Shown one piece after another: positions 46,613-57,561 of a stretch of DNA of 64,000 bases (position 1 is its first letter; each line of letters starts with the position of its first letter). The notes below the pieces were generated by a model. It ran no database searches. It was not told the DNA's origin and was given only the letters and a program-made list of their open reading frames with translations. The DNA lies in contig JANUWF010001060.1 of the NCBI GenBank assembly GCA_026120185.1, forward strand, positions 572,001 through 636,000. The letters are read 5' to 3'. Source of the stretch: Voacanga thouarsii (Eukaryota > Streptophyta > Magnoliopsida > Gentianales > Apocynaceae). A program made the translations under genes and the position numbers.

Positions 46613-47250
46613 TGTTGGATCGATCAATCATTGGATATAATTATTGGTTCTAATAATTGCGATTAGACTAAGAGTGCAGTTACGTTCTTTTAGTGAAGTG
46701 GAACGTAATTAATAAATTATTTTTATTGACAAAATGATTTATTGGAGCTTAGTCTAATTGTATCCGGTTAGGTCCCTTCAGTGGCTCCTAATTATGGGAT
46801 AATAATCAATTATAATTTATTAATAAAAATTGTAAGAAACCAAAAATTGTATTTTAGATGGAATAGGATAAGTGAAAATAGTTGTACCCAACTATACTTT
46901 TCTTATTCTATCAGGATTCATATTTTGAGATAGAGTCTAATATACATATTGGGATATAACTCTATTTCAAATCATACAGGAGAAACATCATTGTTGTTCT
47001 CTAAGTTTTTTCTCTCAGTTTTTGTGTGAGTCCACCCTCAGCAAAGAAAGAAACAAAATACGATTAGCAATTTTCTGGTCCAAGGAGATTACATTGAAGA
47101 AAGCTTGGGGGTCTGGAGTGTTGCTAGAAGGCCAAAGACTTCAAGGATCGTATTGGTGAAGATAAAATCTACAAAGGTATGATCTGTTTTTACATATTCT
47201 CAAGATTTAATCTGGTTGATACATAAGCATGTCGATCCTATTAACTAACA
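46613..47250 (+). repeat. 3' LTR of copia D (638 bp)
   Basis: TGTTGGATCGATC...TATTAACTAACA. Homologous to 32144-32791 and followed by the CCTGT duplication at 47251-47255. Confidence 0.95.
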
Positions 47251-47290
47251 CCTGTAAAATAAATGCGTGCTTCAAGAAGCATGAATTGTG

Positions 47291-47332
<42 letters not shown>

Positions 47333-47725
47333 ATGCGCTCCTTAGGTTACTCCCCATTATTTCAAACCTAAGGGCTTCATTTGGTGATGTACTCCAGTAT
47401 TTATTCCATCAACGTTATCCCGTATCCCCTTTAATTTCTTCACATCCACAATGTACGCGCATACTTGAATAATAAATTTTATAGAATCGAAAGTCAACAA
47501 TTTCATGGTGATTGGGCAATCTCCTCATCAAATTTCGCGTAAGAAATTGCACTGAGTTGCTAAAGCTGTTCAGCCTCGAGTTGCATATTTCACATTATCT
47601 GCTATTCAATCCAATTGAACCCCTCCAATTGTCCGTGAAGCTTCTCTTCATAATCAACCTTTGGCCTCTTCAAGCATTATTGCCACTTGCTCTTTGCTGC
47701 CTTCTTTGAAAGGTCCTCCACACTT
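47251..47725. other. Flank right of copia D; candidate displaced MLP 3' end
   Basis: CCTGT duplication, then AATAAA at 47258-47263, a (GT)n run at about 47293-47332 and 390 bases with no recognised gene. It is the original continuation of the DNA just after the MLP-like gene. A minus-strand frame that crosses into CACTA F is chance. Confidence 0.55.
47258..47263 (+). terminator. Candidate polyadenylation signal of the MLP-like gene, displaced
   Basis: AATAAA three bases after the right CCTGT copy. Before copia D inserted it would have lain about 60 bases after the MLP stop codon, a normal plant position. Confidence 0.45.
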
Positions 47726-49032
47726 CACTACAAGAAAGTCAGCAAATTGTGACGGATTTTTGTGACGGACAAAATTCGTAGCAAATTTGCGACGGCTCAC
47801 CGACAGAAAAAAAGGGTTAAGGGATGTAGTTGACCGGCCCTTGCAAATCCGTGGCAAAATTAGAGATAGATTTGCGACGGAAATTATTTGCGACAGATTT
47901 AGAGATTCCGTCGCAAATCCGTCTTAAAATTAGCGACGGATTTAGAGATTCCGTCACAAATCCGTCCCAAAATTAGCGACGGATTTGCGACGGAAATTAT
48001 TTCTTTAATAAAAAAATTGAAGAAAAAAATTTAAAAAAAATGCTCTACCTAATCCATCGCTAATTTTGCAATGAATTTGCAACGGAAATTATTTGTGATG
48101 GATTTGCGATGGAATCTCTAAATCCGTGGCAAATCCGTGGCAAAAATTGAGATGGATTTGCGACAAAAATTATTTTTAAAAAAATTGAAGAAAAAAACTT
48201 TTAAAAAAAATTACTCTAGCTAATCCGTCGCAAAATTAGAGACGGATTTGTGACAGAAATTATTTGCGACGGATTCGGAGATTCCGTCGCAAATCCGTCA
48301 CAACAATTGAGACGGATTTGCAACGGAAATTATTTTTAAAAAAAACTGAAAAAAATTTTTTTTAAAAATTGCTCTAGTTAATCCATCTCAAAATTAGAGA
48401 CGGATTTGTGACGGAAATTATTTGTGACGGATTTACAGAGTCCGTCACAAATCCGTCGCAACATTTGCAATGGATTTGAGATGGATTGGTGTTTTCTTTA
48501 AAGTTGCGTCGGATTGGTATTTTCTATAAAATGAAGTTTAAAAAAATTATCACTGTAAATAATTTTAATCTAAAACATTTAAAGTTACTTATTAAGTCTT
48601 TTTTTGTATAATTTTGTATACTATATACACATGAGTGTTCTTATCATTGAATATGTCCATGATTTTCTTTAAAGTTACAACGGATTTGCGATGGATATTT
48701 TTTCGTTTATTTTAAATATGTAATTTGCGACGGAATTATTTTCCATTGTATATTATCCTTCACAAATCCGTCGCAATCTGCTACGGATTTGCGACGTATA
48801 TTTTTCCATTTTATTTTTATCCATGAAAATATTCCGTTGCAAATCCGTCGCAACTTGCTATGGTTTTGCGATGGATTTTTTTCACATTTTATTTTATTTT
48901 TCAATTATTCTGTCACAAATTCCGTAGCAAAATGTAATTTGGTGGACCAAAAATTTGGCCGTCGCAAATGTGTCGCTTATTTGTGACGGTCGAATCTGTC
49001 GTAAATAGCAATTTTTTTTCTTTTTTGTAGTG
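47726..49032. mobile_element. Non-coding CACTA element F (1,307 bp)
   Basis: CACTACAAGAAAG at 47726, TTTTTTGTAGTG at the right end, and CTT on both sides (47723-47725 and 49033-49035). The whole interior is GCGACGGATTTGCGACGG-type words in both orientations with A/T spacers. At 47990-48440 there are three units of about 170 bases. No coding capacity. A MITE-like CACTA derivative related in words to element G. Confidence 0.93.
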
Positions 49033-49772
49033 CTTGTTCGATAAATATGTTAGATAATGGCAGCAATGATCAAATTATGGATGGCACCAACCAGGCTGGA
49101 CTTATAGGCCTATTGCTCAAGGACAGATTCATAATTTGGTTCAAGCTACTGCGTTGGTGAATTGACAAGTGTAGTCCCATTGTAGAACTGTTTGGCTAGG
49201 TTTAGAAGAGAATCAGGTACAGTTGAATCTTGCGTCACAACAACCTGATGATGAGGAGGGTGATATGGAGCACTCTATGATAGCCACAATCTCTGTTACA
49301 AACTCTCCTCTTGTTAGTTAACTCACCTTCACCTCACCACGTAATAAATTTTCCTAAAAAATCCGATGCAGAAAATATTAATATGAATATAATTTTGATG
49401 ACTAAAATTTACGTAGACTTTAGACGTGTTGAGGGATCTAGCACTGATCCAATTCGATCACGAGAGGGGAAGAATAACAAGAGTTTGTCTTTGATCGAAC
49501 TATTCTTATTGGAGAATCAGCTAAATGTTCTAAGAAATAATTTCACTTTTTTTTTTCTTTTTTTCCTTTAGGTTCATGGTCCTTCTTGTACTACCTTTAT
49601 TTAAATAAATAGGCTGGGAATCTATGCATAACCAATTTCAATACTTTTTTCCTTAGACCTTTTGTAGAAACTAAAAATGTTCTGATATCAGTTTCTAGCA
49701 TTTAAAATAATTATAATACTATAAAAATATATTTAATAAAAATTAAATAGTTTGTTGATAGATGGAGCCCAA
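49033..49772. other. Intergenic, no gene recognised
   Basis: The DNA right of element F continues the left flank. A plus-strand 86-codon frame (49311-49571) with DPIRSREGKNNKS is unrecognised. T-rich block at 49548-49570. Confidence 0.4.
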
Positions 49773-49979
49773 CACTACATAAAAAATTGTGATTTGCAAC
49801 GGAACTTTGTGGCAGCTGCATGGCCAATGCTAATTTGCGACTGCCGTGAAACCGTTGTTAATTAGCGACAATTTTTTCACAACGACTAACCAAAATTTGC
49901 TAATTAATTTAATTATTTTAGGATTTGCCAAGGAACTATGGCTAATCTGTTGTAAATTCGCAACGATTTAGTAACGGCT

Positions 49980-51690
49980 TATGGTAATTATACATTAATA
50001 CTAAATAATTGTAAAAGTCGTAGCTAATTTGCGACGGCTAATCAAAATTCAATAATAAATTTAATTTTTTAAAAATTTTTCTAAGGGCCATCTCTATACC
50101 CTTGCTAATTAGTGACGGTTTAGCAACAACTTTTGATAATTATACGTTAATACTAAATAATTGTAAAGCGATGAATTTGCAATGACTCGATATTAATTTT
50201 TTTGAGTAATTTCTAAAGAACAATCACTAATTAGCAACGGTTTAGCTATAACTTTTGATAATTATACAATAACACTACATAATTGTAAAAGATGTAACTA
50301 GACCGTTGCATGATTTGCAATGGATTTGCCACAACTAATAAAATTTTAATAATAAATTTATTTTTTTAAAGATTTTACAAGGAGCTGTCGCTAATTAGCG
50401 ACGGTTTAGTGACGGCTTTTGGAAATTACACACTAACACTAAATAATTGTAAAAGCTGTCACTAAACCATCATTCTTTTGCGACTGATAATAAATTTAAC
50501 ATTTTTTTAGGATTTTCAAAGGACCCATCACTAAACCATCGTTAATTAGTGATGGTTTAGTGATGGCTTTTAGTAATTATATATTAACACTAAATAACTG
50601 TAAAGGTTGTCACTAAATTGTCGCTAATTTAAAAACATATTTGAGATGCTTAGATAATAAATTTAATTTTTTAAAGATTTTCCGAGTAATCGTCGCTAAA
50701 CCATCGCTAATTTGCAACTACTAGATAATAAATTTATTTTTTTAGGATTTTCCAAGGGGCTGTCGCTAAACTATCACTAATTAGTGACGGTTTAGTTATG
50801 GTTTGTGGTAACTATACATTAACACTAAATAATTGTAAAGGTTGTCGCTAAATTGTCATTAATTTGCGACGCATTTGTGATGTCTTGATAATTAATTTAA
50901 TTTTTTTAGGAATTTCCAAGGATCTTTTGCTAAATCGTTGATAATTAGTAATGGTTTAGTGACGGCATTTAGTAATTATATTTTAACACTAAATAATTGT
51001 AAAAGCCGTCACTAAAGCATTGTGTGATTTATGATGGATTTGCAATGGCTAACCAAAATTCAATAATAAATTTAATTTTTTTAGGATTTTCCAAGGAGCT
51101 GTCACTAAATCTTCACTAATTAGTGACGGGTTAGCAATGACTTTTGATAATTATACATTAACACTAAATAATTGTAATGGTCGCCGCTAATTTCTGACAG
51201 ATTTGTGATAACTAGATAATAAATTCAATTTTTTTAAAGACTTTTCAAGGAGCCATTGCTAAACCATCGCTAATTAGGGAAGGTTTAGCAATGACTTTTG
51301 GTAATTATACATTAACACTAAATAATTGTAAAGGTCATCACTAAATCTTTCCTAATTTGCTTTGATTTGATAATTAATTAATTTATTTTAGGAATTCCAA
51401 GGAGCTGTTGCTAAACCGTAGCTAATTTGTGATGGTTTAGTGATAGCTTTTGGTAATTGTACATTAATACTAAATAATTATAAAGGCTACCACTAAACCA
51501 TTGGTAATTTGTGACGGGTTGATAATAGATTTATTTTTTTTAGTAATTTCCACGAAGTCATCACTAAACCGTTGCTAATTAGAGACAGTTTAGCGACGAC
51601 TTTTGGTAATTATACATTAACACAAAATAATTTTAAAGTTCGTCGCTAAACCAATACTATTTTACAACAAATCTATGAGGGACTAGGGTA
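49980..51690 (+). repeat. Tandem array, period about 153 bp, 11 units
   Basis: The phrase tacattaacactaaataatt recurs, starting at 49991, 50143, 50265, 50428, 50580, 50815, 50979, 51154, 51308, 51460 and 51613. Six of the ten spacings are 152-164 bases. Each unit also carries an inverted pair of gtcgctaa / gcgacggtttag words. It is an internal satellite of CACTA G. Confidence 0.9.
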
Positions 51691-51780
51691 TCGTACCCTG
51701 AACCAACGCTAAGCTATCGCTATTTGAGTCTATATCCTAATGTGTGTGTATGGATATGTATATAGTTATAGTATATGATT

Positions 51781-51795
51781 ATGTATGTATGTATG

Positions 51796-51834
<39 letters not shown>

Positions 51835-51888
51835 CTCACTCATATATACAAATATATATATCTAAAAAAAATCATATATATATATAGG

Positions 51889-51922
<34 letters not shown>
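51781..51922. repeat. TATG/TA/GA microsatellites
   Basis: TATG units, a 38-base TA run (to 51833), further TA runs, then a GA run ending at 51922, directly left of the inverted-repeat element. Confidence 0.95.
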
Positions 51923-52678
51923 TCTCACTACAAGAAAAAACTAAATTAGCAATGGCCAAATCCGTCACTAATCACGTTTACCGACGGATTACGTCTGTCA
52001 CTGAAAAGGGCGTCACAATTTGCGATGAAAAGAAAATCCGTCGCAAACAGCAACAGATTTGCGATGGTCATTTAATTGATGACATTATAATTAAGTTTAT
52101 AATCAACATAGTGATAGAAAAAAATTATTTTTAAAAAAAATTAAATAATTTAGCAACGAATTTGCAATGGCAAAAAAATTTTTATTTACAAAAAATTAAT
52201 TAATTTAACAACGATTTTGTGATGGCCAAAAGCTTTTATTTTTAAAAAAATTAATTAATTTAGCAATGGATTTGTGACGGGAAAATTTTTTTTAATTACA
52301 AAAAATAAATTAATTTAGCAACGGATTTGCGACAGCAAAAAATTTTTAAATTTTGAAAAAATCAATTAATTTATCAATACATTTGCGACGACAAAAAAAA
52401 TTTATTTACAACAATTAAAATAATTTAGTGACGGTTTTGCGACAGAAAAAAATTATTTTAAAATTTTAATTAATTTAGAAATCAATTTGCTATAGCAAAA
52501 AAATTTTATATAAAAAAGTAATTGATTTTGCGACGGATTTGTGACAGTAAAAAATTTTTATTAAAAAAATTAATTAATTAGCTACTCGATCCGCCCGTCC
52601 ATTGGCCCGACCTGGCCCACCGAGAACCCAATCCGCAACCCGATCCTCTAAGAATATTATGAGATTATGTCGGACTTG

Positions 52679-52732
52679 GGGCTCGAACCCGCAACCTTGT
52701 TGAGGGGGAACACGCGTTCCACCACTATGTTA
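52679..52732 (-). other. tRNA-like box A / box B, left arm
   Basis: On the minus strand TAACATAGTGG (52732-52722; box A-like) is followed 43 bases on by GGTTCGAGCCC (52689-52679; box B-like). This is the internal Pol III promoter layout and spacing of a tRNA gene. It is the inverted partner of 54133-54186. Confidence 0.6.
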
Positions 52733-54132
52733 TTGAAGTTCTTGTGATTTATTATGCCATATATTCATTATATAGTAATTTTTTTTTGTGAATTAGCAAC
52801 AGATTTGCAAGGGCTTTGCGACAGATCTTTGACGACAGAATTTTCCATGGCAAATCCGTTGCTAATTAACCATGGATTTGCGATGGCTAATTTTTCAAGA
52901 TTTAAATATATATATTTTTTAAAAATTTTGGATGGCCGTCACAAATCCCTCACAATTTGAGATGGATTTGCGATGGCTTATTTTTTTAATCTAAAAAAAT
53001 AAATTTATTTTTTTAAATTTTAGATGGTTGTCGCAAATCCATCACAAATTGCGACAGATTTGTGATGGCTTTTTTTTTCTTTTTAAAAAATAAATTTATT
53101 TTTAAATTTTACATTGCCATCGCAAATCCCTCACAATTTGCGATAGATTTGCGATGGCTTATTTTATTAATTTTTAAAAAACTAAATTTATTTTTTAATT
53201 TTAGATGGCCGTCACAAATTGCAACGGATTTGCGACGACTTGTTTTTTTTAATTTTAAAAAATAAATTTATTTTTAAATTTTACATTGCCATCGCAAATC
53301 CCTCGCAATTTGCTACGGATTTGCGAGGGCTTATTTTTTAATTTAAAAAAATAAATTTATTTTTAAATTTTTGATGGCCATCGCAAATCCATCTCAAATT
53401 GCGACGGATTTGTGATGTCTTGTTTTTTTAATTTTAGAAAATAAATCCATCTCATAAACCCTGATCCGTCGCAAATTCGTCACAATTTGAGATGGATTTG
53501 TGACGGTAATCTAAAATTAAAAAATAAATTTACTTTTTTAAAAATAAAAAAAGGCCATCGCAAATCCGTTGCAATTTGCAACGGATTTGCGATGGCCATA
53601 TAAAATTAAAAAATAAATTTATTTTTTTAAAATTAAAAAAAACTGTCACAAATCTGTTGCAATCTAAAATTAAAAAATAATTTTATTTTTAAAAATTTAA
53701 AAAAAAGCCATCTCAAATCCGTTGCAATTTGAGACGGATTTGCGACGGCCATCTAAATTTAAAAAATAAATTTATTTATTTAAAATTTAAAAAAAAATCC
53801 GTCGCAAATCCGTTTCAATTTGAGACGAATTTGCAATGGCCATCTAAAATTACAAAATAAATTTATTTTTTTAAAATTAAAAATATAAGCCCTCACAAGT
53901 CCATCGCAATTTGCGAGGGATTTGCGATGGTCATTAAAAATTTAAAAATAAATTTATTTTTAAATCTTGAAAAATTAGCCGTCACAAATCCGTGGCTACT
54001 TCGCAACGGATTTGCGACGGAAAATTCTATCGTTGCAAATCCACCACAAAGCCCTTGCAAATCCGTCGCTAATTCAAGAAAAAAACTTACTATATAATTA
54101 ATATATAGCACAATATATCACAAGAACTTCAA

Positions 54133-54186
54133 TAGCATAGTGGTGGAACGCATGTTCACCCATAACAAAGACGCGGGTTCGAGCCC
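54133..54186 (+). other. tRNA-like box A / box B, right arm
   Basis: TAGCATAGTGG (54133-54143) fits box A and GGTTCGAGCCC (54176-54186) fits box B; their starts are 43 bases apart. A full cloverleaf is not evident, so this is more likely a tRNA-derived SINE head than a working tRNA. Transcription from the two arms would diverge from the centre of the element. Confidence 0.6.
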
Positions 54187-54845
54187 TATGTCCAACATAA
54201 TCTTATAATCTTCTTGGTGGGTCGGGTTGCGGATCAGGTTCTCAGCGGGCCAAGTAGGGTCGATGAATGGGCGGGTTGAATTAATTAATTTTTTAATAAA
54301 AAATTTTGGCCGTCGCAAAATTAATTAATTTTTTAAAAATAATTTTTTTCCATCACAAAACCATCGCTAAATTCTTTTAATTTTTGTAAATAAAAAAATT
54401 TTTGACCATTGCAAATCTGTTGCTAAATTAATTAATTTTTTCAAAATTTAAAAATTTTTTGCCGTCGCAAATTAGTTGCTAAATTAATTAATTATTTTTA
54501 AAATAAAAGTTTTTGGCCATGACAAATCTGTTGTTAAATTAATTAATTTTTTATAAATAAAAATTTTTTCGCCATCACAAATTTGTTGCTAAATTAATTT
54601 TTAAATTTTTTTTTGCCATCGCAAATCCGTCGCTATGTTGATTATAAACTTAATTATAATGTTATAAATTAAATGACTATCGTAAATCCGTCGCTATTTG
54701 CGACAGATTTTCTTTCCGTCGCAAATTGCGACGCCTTTTTAGCGATGGACGTAATCCGTCACTGATACGTTACTAAACGTGATTAGTGACAGATTAGCAA
54801 CGGATTTGGCCGTCACTAATTTGGATTTTTCTTGTAGTTATATGT

Positions 54846-55585
54846 ATGTATATATATTTATTTTTATATTAAAAAAATAAATTAACATATTTATATGTAT
54901 ATAAAATTGCTATAATAATATATGTATATATATGTGTATATATTAATATGTGTGTATGTATATACATATTAATATTATGAGAATATTTAAAAGATCGTCG
55001 CAAATCTCTCGCAAATTTGCAACGGATTTGCGAGGGCTTATTTTTTATTTTTAAAAAATAAATTTATTTTTAAATTTTGAAAGGCCATCGCAAATCCCTT
55101 ACAAGTTTGCGACGGATTTACGAGGGCTTATTTTTTAATTTTTTTAAAAATAATTTATTTTTAAATTTTGGATGCCCATCGCAAATCCCTCGCTAAGTTG
55201 CAACAAATTTGCGAGGGCTTATTTCCCTTGCAAATTTTGTGACGGATTTGCGAGGGCTTAATTTTTTTAATTTTTTAAAAAATAATTTATTTTTAAATTT
55301 TGGATGGCCGTCGCAAATCCCTTGCAAATTTGCGACGAATTTGCAAGGGCTTATGTTTTTCAATTTAAAAATAATTTATTTTTAAATTTTGAATAGGCCG
55401 TCGCAAATCCCTCGCAAATTTGCGACGGATTTGCAAGGGCTTTTTTTTAATTTTAAAAAATAAATTTATTTTTAAATTTTACAATGCCATCGCAAATCCC
55501 TCACTAATTGCGACGGATCAGGGTTTATGAAACCTTAATTCGTCGCAAATCTAAAAAATTCACCAAAAAAATTTTAATGTTTGAT

Positions 55586-55625
<40 letters not shown>

Positions 55626-55640
55626 CATTCATATGATATA

Positions 55641-55677
<37 letters not shown>

Positions 55678-55721
55678 GAAATAGTAGAATACGCGAAAAG
55701 ACATTAGTAAGTTGAAATATA

Positions 55722-55760
<39 letters not shown>

Positions 55761-55970
55761 CATATGATATTATTAAGTATATATATGTAAGAATATGACA
55801 TATATAAATCTGTTGCTATTAAATAAATATATATATATATAATGTATGTATATATATACATATATATATATGCAAATATAAATGTATAAATAAATATATA
55901 TGTATATATATATTAATATATTTAAAAAGTATTATAACATATATATATATAGATATGTATAAATATATTA

Positions 55971-56003
<33 letters not shown>

Positions 56004-56142
56004 TACTAACATAAATATATATGTATATATGTTGGATATATATTTATTTTTATATTAAAAAGTATATTAACATATTTATATGTATATAAAAATGCTATAT
56101 TAATATATGTATATATATATATATGTGTGTGTGTGTATATTA

Positions 56143-56204
<62 letters not shown>

Positions 56205-57400
56205 TAATATTATGATAATTTTTAGATGACCGTCGCAAATCCCTCACAAATTTGCCACGGATTTGCGAGGGCTTATTTTTTATTTTTAAATTTTGGAAGG
56301 CCATTGCAAATCCCTCGCAAATTTGCGACGGATTTACGAGGACTTATTTTTTTAGTTATTAAAAAATTAGTTTATTTTTAAATTTTGGATGCCCATCGAA
56401 AATCCCTCGCTAAGTTGCGACGGATTTGCGATGGCTTAATTTTTTTAATTTTTTAAAAATAATTTATTTTTAAATTTTGAATGGCCGTCGCAAATCCTTT
56501 GCAAATTTGCAACGGATTTGCGAGGGTTTAATTTTTTTAATTTAAAAAAAATAATTTATTTTTAAATTTTGAATGGCCGTCGCAAATCCCTCGCAATTTT
56601 GTGATGGATTTGCGATGGCATTTTTTTAATTTTAAAAAAATTAAATTTGTTCTTTAATTTTAGATGGCCATCGCAAATTCCTCGCAAATTTGCGACGGAT
56701 TTGCAAGGGAATTTTTTTTGAATTTTTAAAAAATAATTTTATTTTTAAATTTTGAATGGCCATCATAAATCCCTCGAAAATTTATGACAAATTTACGAGG
56801 GCTTTTTTTTTTTTTAATTTTAGATGGCCGTCGCAAATCCCTCGCAAATTTGTTACAGATTTGTGAGGGCATATTTTTTAATTTTAAAAAATTAAATTTA
56901 TTTTTAAATTTTGAATAACCATCATATATCCCTCTCAAATTTGCGATGGATTTACGAGGGCTTTTTTTAATTTTTAAAAAATAAATTTATTTTTTAATTT
57001 TAGATGACCGTCGCAAATCTCTAGCAAATTTGCGAGGGCATTTTTTTTATTTTAAAAAATTTAATTTATTTTTAAATTTTGAATGGCCATCCCAAATTCC
57101 TCGCAAATTTGTGAGATCTTTTTTTTAATTTTAAAAAATAAATTTATTTTTTAATTTTAGATGGCCGTCGCAAATCCGTCTCAAATTGCGATGGATTTGC
57201 AATAGCTTGTTTTTTTAATTTTAAAAAATAAATTTATTTTTAAATTTTACATTGTTGTCGCAAATCCCTCACAATTTGTGACGGATTTGTGAGGGCTTAT
57301 TTTTTTAATTTTAAAAAAAAATAATTTATTTTTAAATTTTGAATGACCGTCGCAAATTCGTCGCAAATTTGACGAATTTGCGACGGTTAGATTTCCATCA
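54846..57400 (+). repeat. Duplicated block of about 1.19 kb with 90-bp-period satellite
   Basis: The phrase aacatatttatatgtatata...catattaatattatga occurs near 54880-54980 and again near 56070-56215, each followed by units of ggccgtcgcaaatccctcgc...gcgagggcttatttttt with a period near 90 bases. This points to a tandem duplication of a block of about 1.19 kb, followed by local satellite growth. Confidence 0.75.
55590..56202. repeat. Cluster of TA and GT microsatellites
   Basis: TA runs at about 55590-55622, 55828-55870 and 55970-55992. GT runs at about 55641-55676, 55724-55756 and 56140-56175, the last followed by TA. Confidence 0.93.
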
Positions 57401-57561
57401 CTAATACTTTGCAATTATCGACGAATTAGCAACGAAAATTTTAAAAAAATAAATTTATTTTCAAAATTTTTGTTTCCGTTGCTGTTTCATCGCAAATTAG
57501 CAATGGCCTAGAGCCCGTCGCAAAAATCCATCGCTAATTTGATATTTTTCTTGTAGTGCAA

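Larger units (their letters stand above)
32144..47250 (+). mobile_element. Ty1-copia retrotransposon D (15.1 kb with its nested CACTA insertion)
   Basis: Both LTRs, both target duplications, a tRNA-Met primer-binding site and gag-pol in copia order on the plus strand. Removing CACTA E (37888-45315 plus one ACA copy) leaves about 7.7 kb, a normal copia size. Several in-frame stops make it non-autonomous. It sits just after the MLP-like gene. Confidence 0.95.
51926..54839. mobile_element. Inverted-repeat (foldback) CACTA derivative with tRNA-like boxes in both arms
   Basis: Starts CACTACAAGAAAAAAC and ends TTTTTCTTGTAGTT. The two halves are imperfect inverted copies about 1.4 kb long that meet near 53455. 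Matching landmarks pair in order: aatcacgtttac, gtttataatcaacatag, the tRNA-like block, and the aatttttcaagattta words. Between landmarks lie short-period arrays of gcgacggatttg words (about 60 bp at 52130-52570 and the mirror 54290-54640; about 115 bp around 52850-53950). The last base of the right terminus is mutated, and microsatellites hide any target duplication. Confidence 0.78.
49773..57558. mobile_element. Large non-coding CACTA element G (7.8 kb) made of satellites
   Basis: Left end CACTACATAAAAAATTG at 49773; right end TTTTTCTTGTAGTG at 57558; CAA duplicated at 49770-49772 and 57559-57561. No transposase is present. The interior consists of a 153-base-period array (49980-51690), microsatellites, a 2.9-kb inverted-repeat element (51926-54839), and about 90-base-period arrays in a duplicated block (54846-57400). 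It must have moved with transposase from another element, or grown in place after insertion. Confidence 0.82.

Noticed and set aside
49980..51690. CRISPR-like or phage repeat array because of regular spacing
   Set aside because: The 'spacers' are themselves related sequence and the array lies inside a CACTA element; it is a minisatellite.
54133..54186. A working tRNA gene
   Set aside because: Box A and box B fit, but no acceptor stem or complete cloverleaf is visible and the sequence is embedded in a repeat arm; called tRNA-like only.
52754..54318. Open frames such as the 68- and 72-codon ones over the gcgacggatttg repeats
   Set aside because: Repeated phrases (ATDLQGLCD and similar) arise from the satellite words on both strands; not genes.
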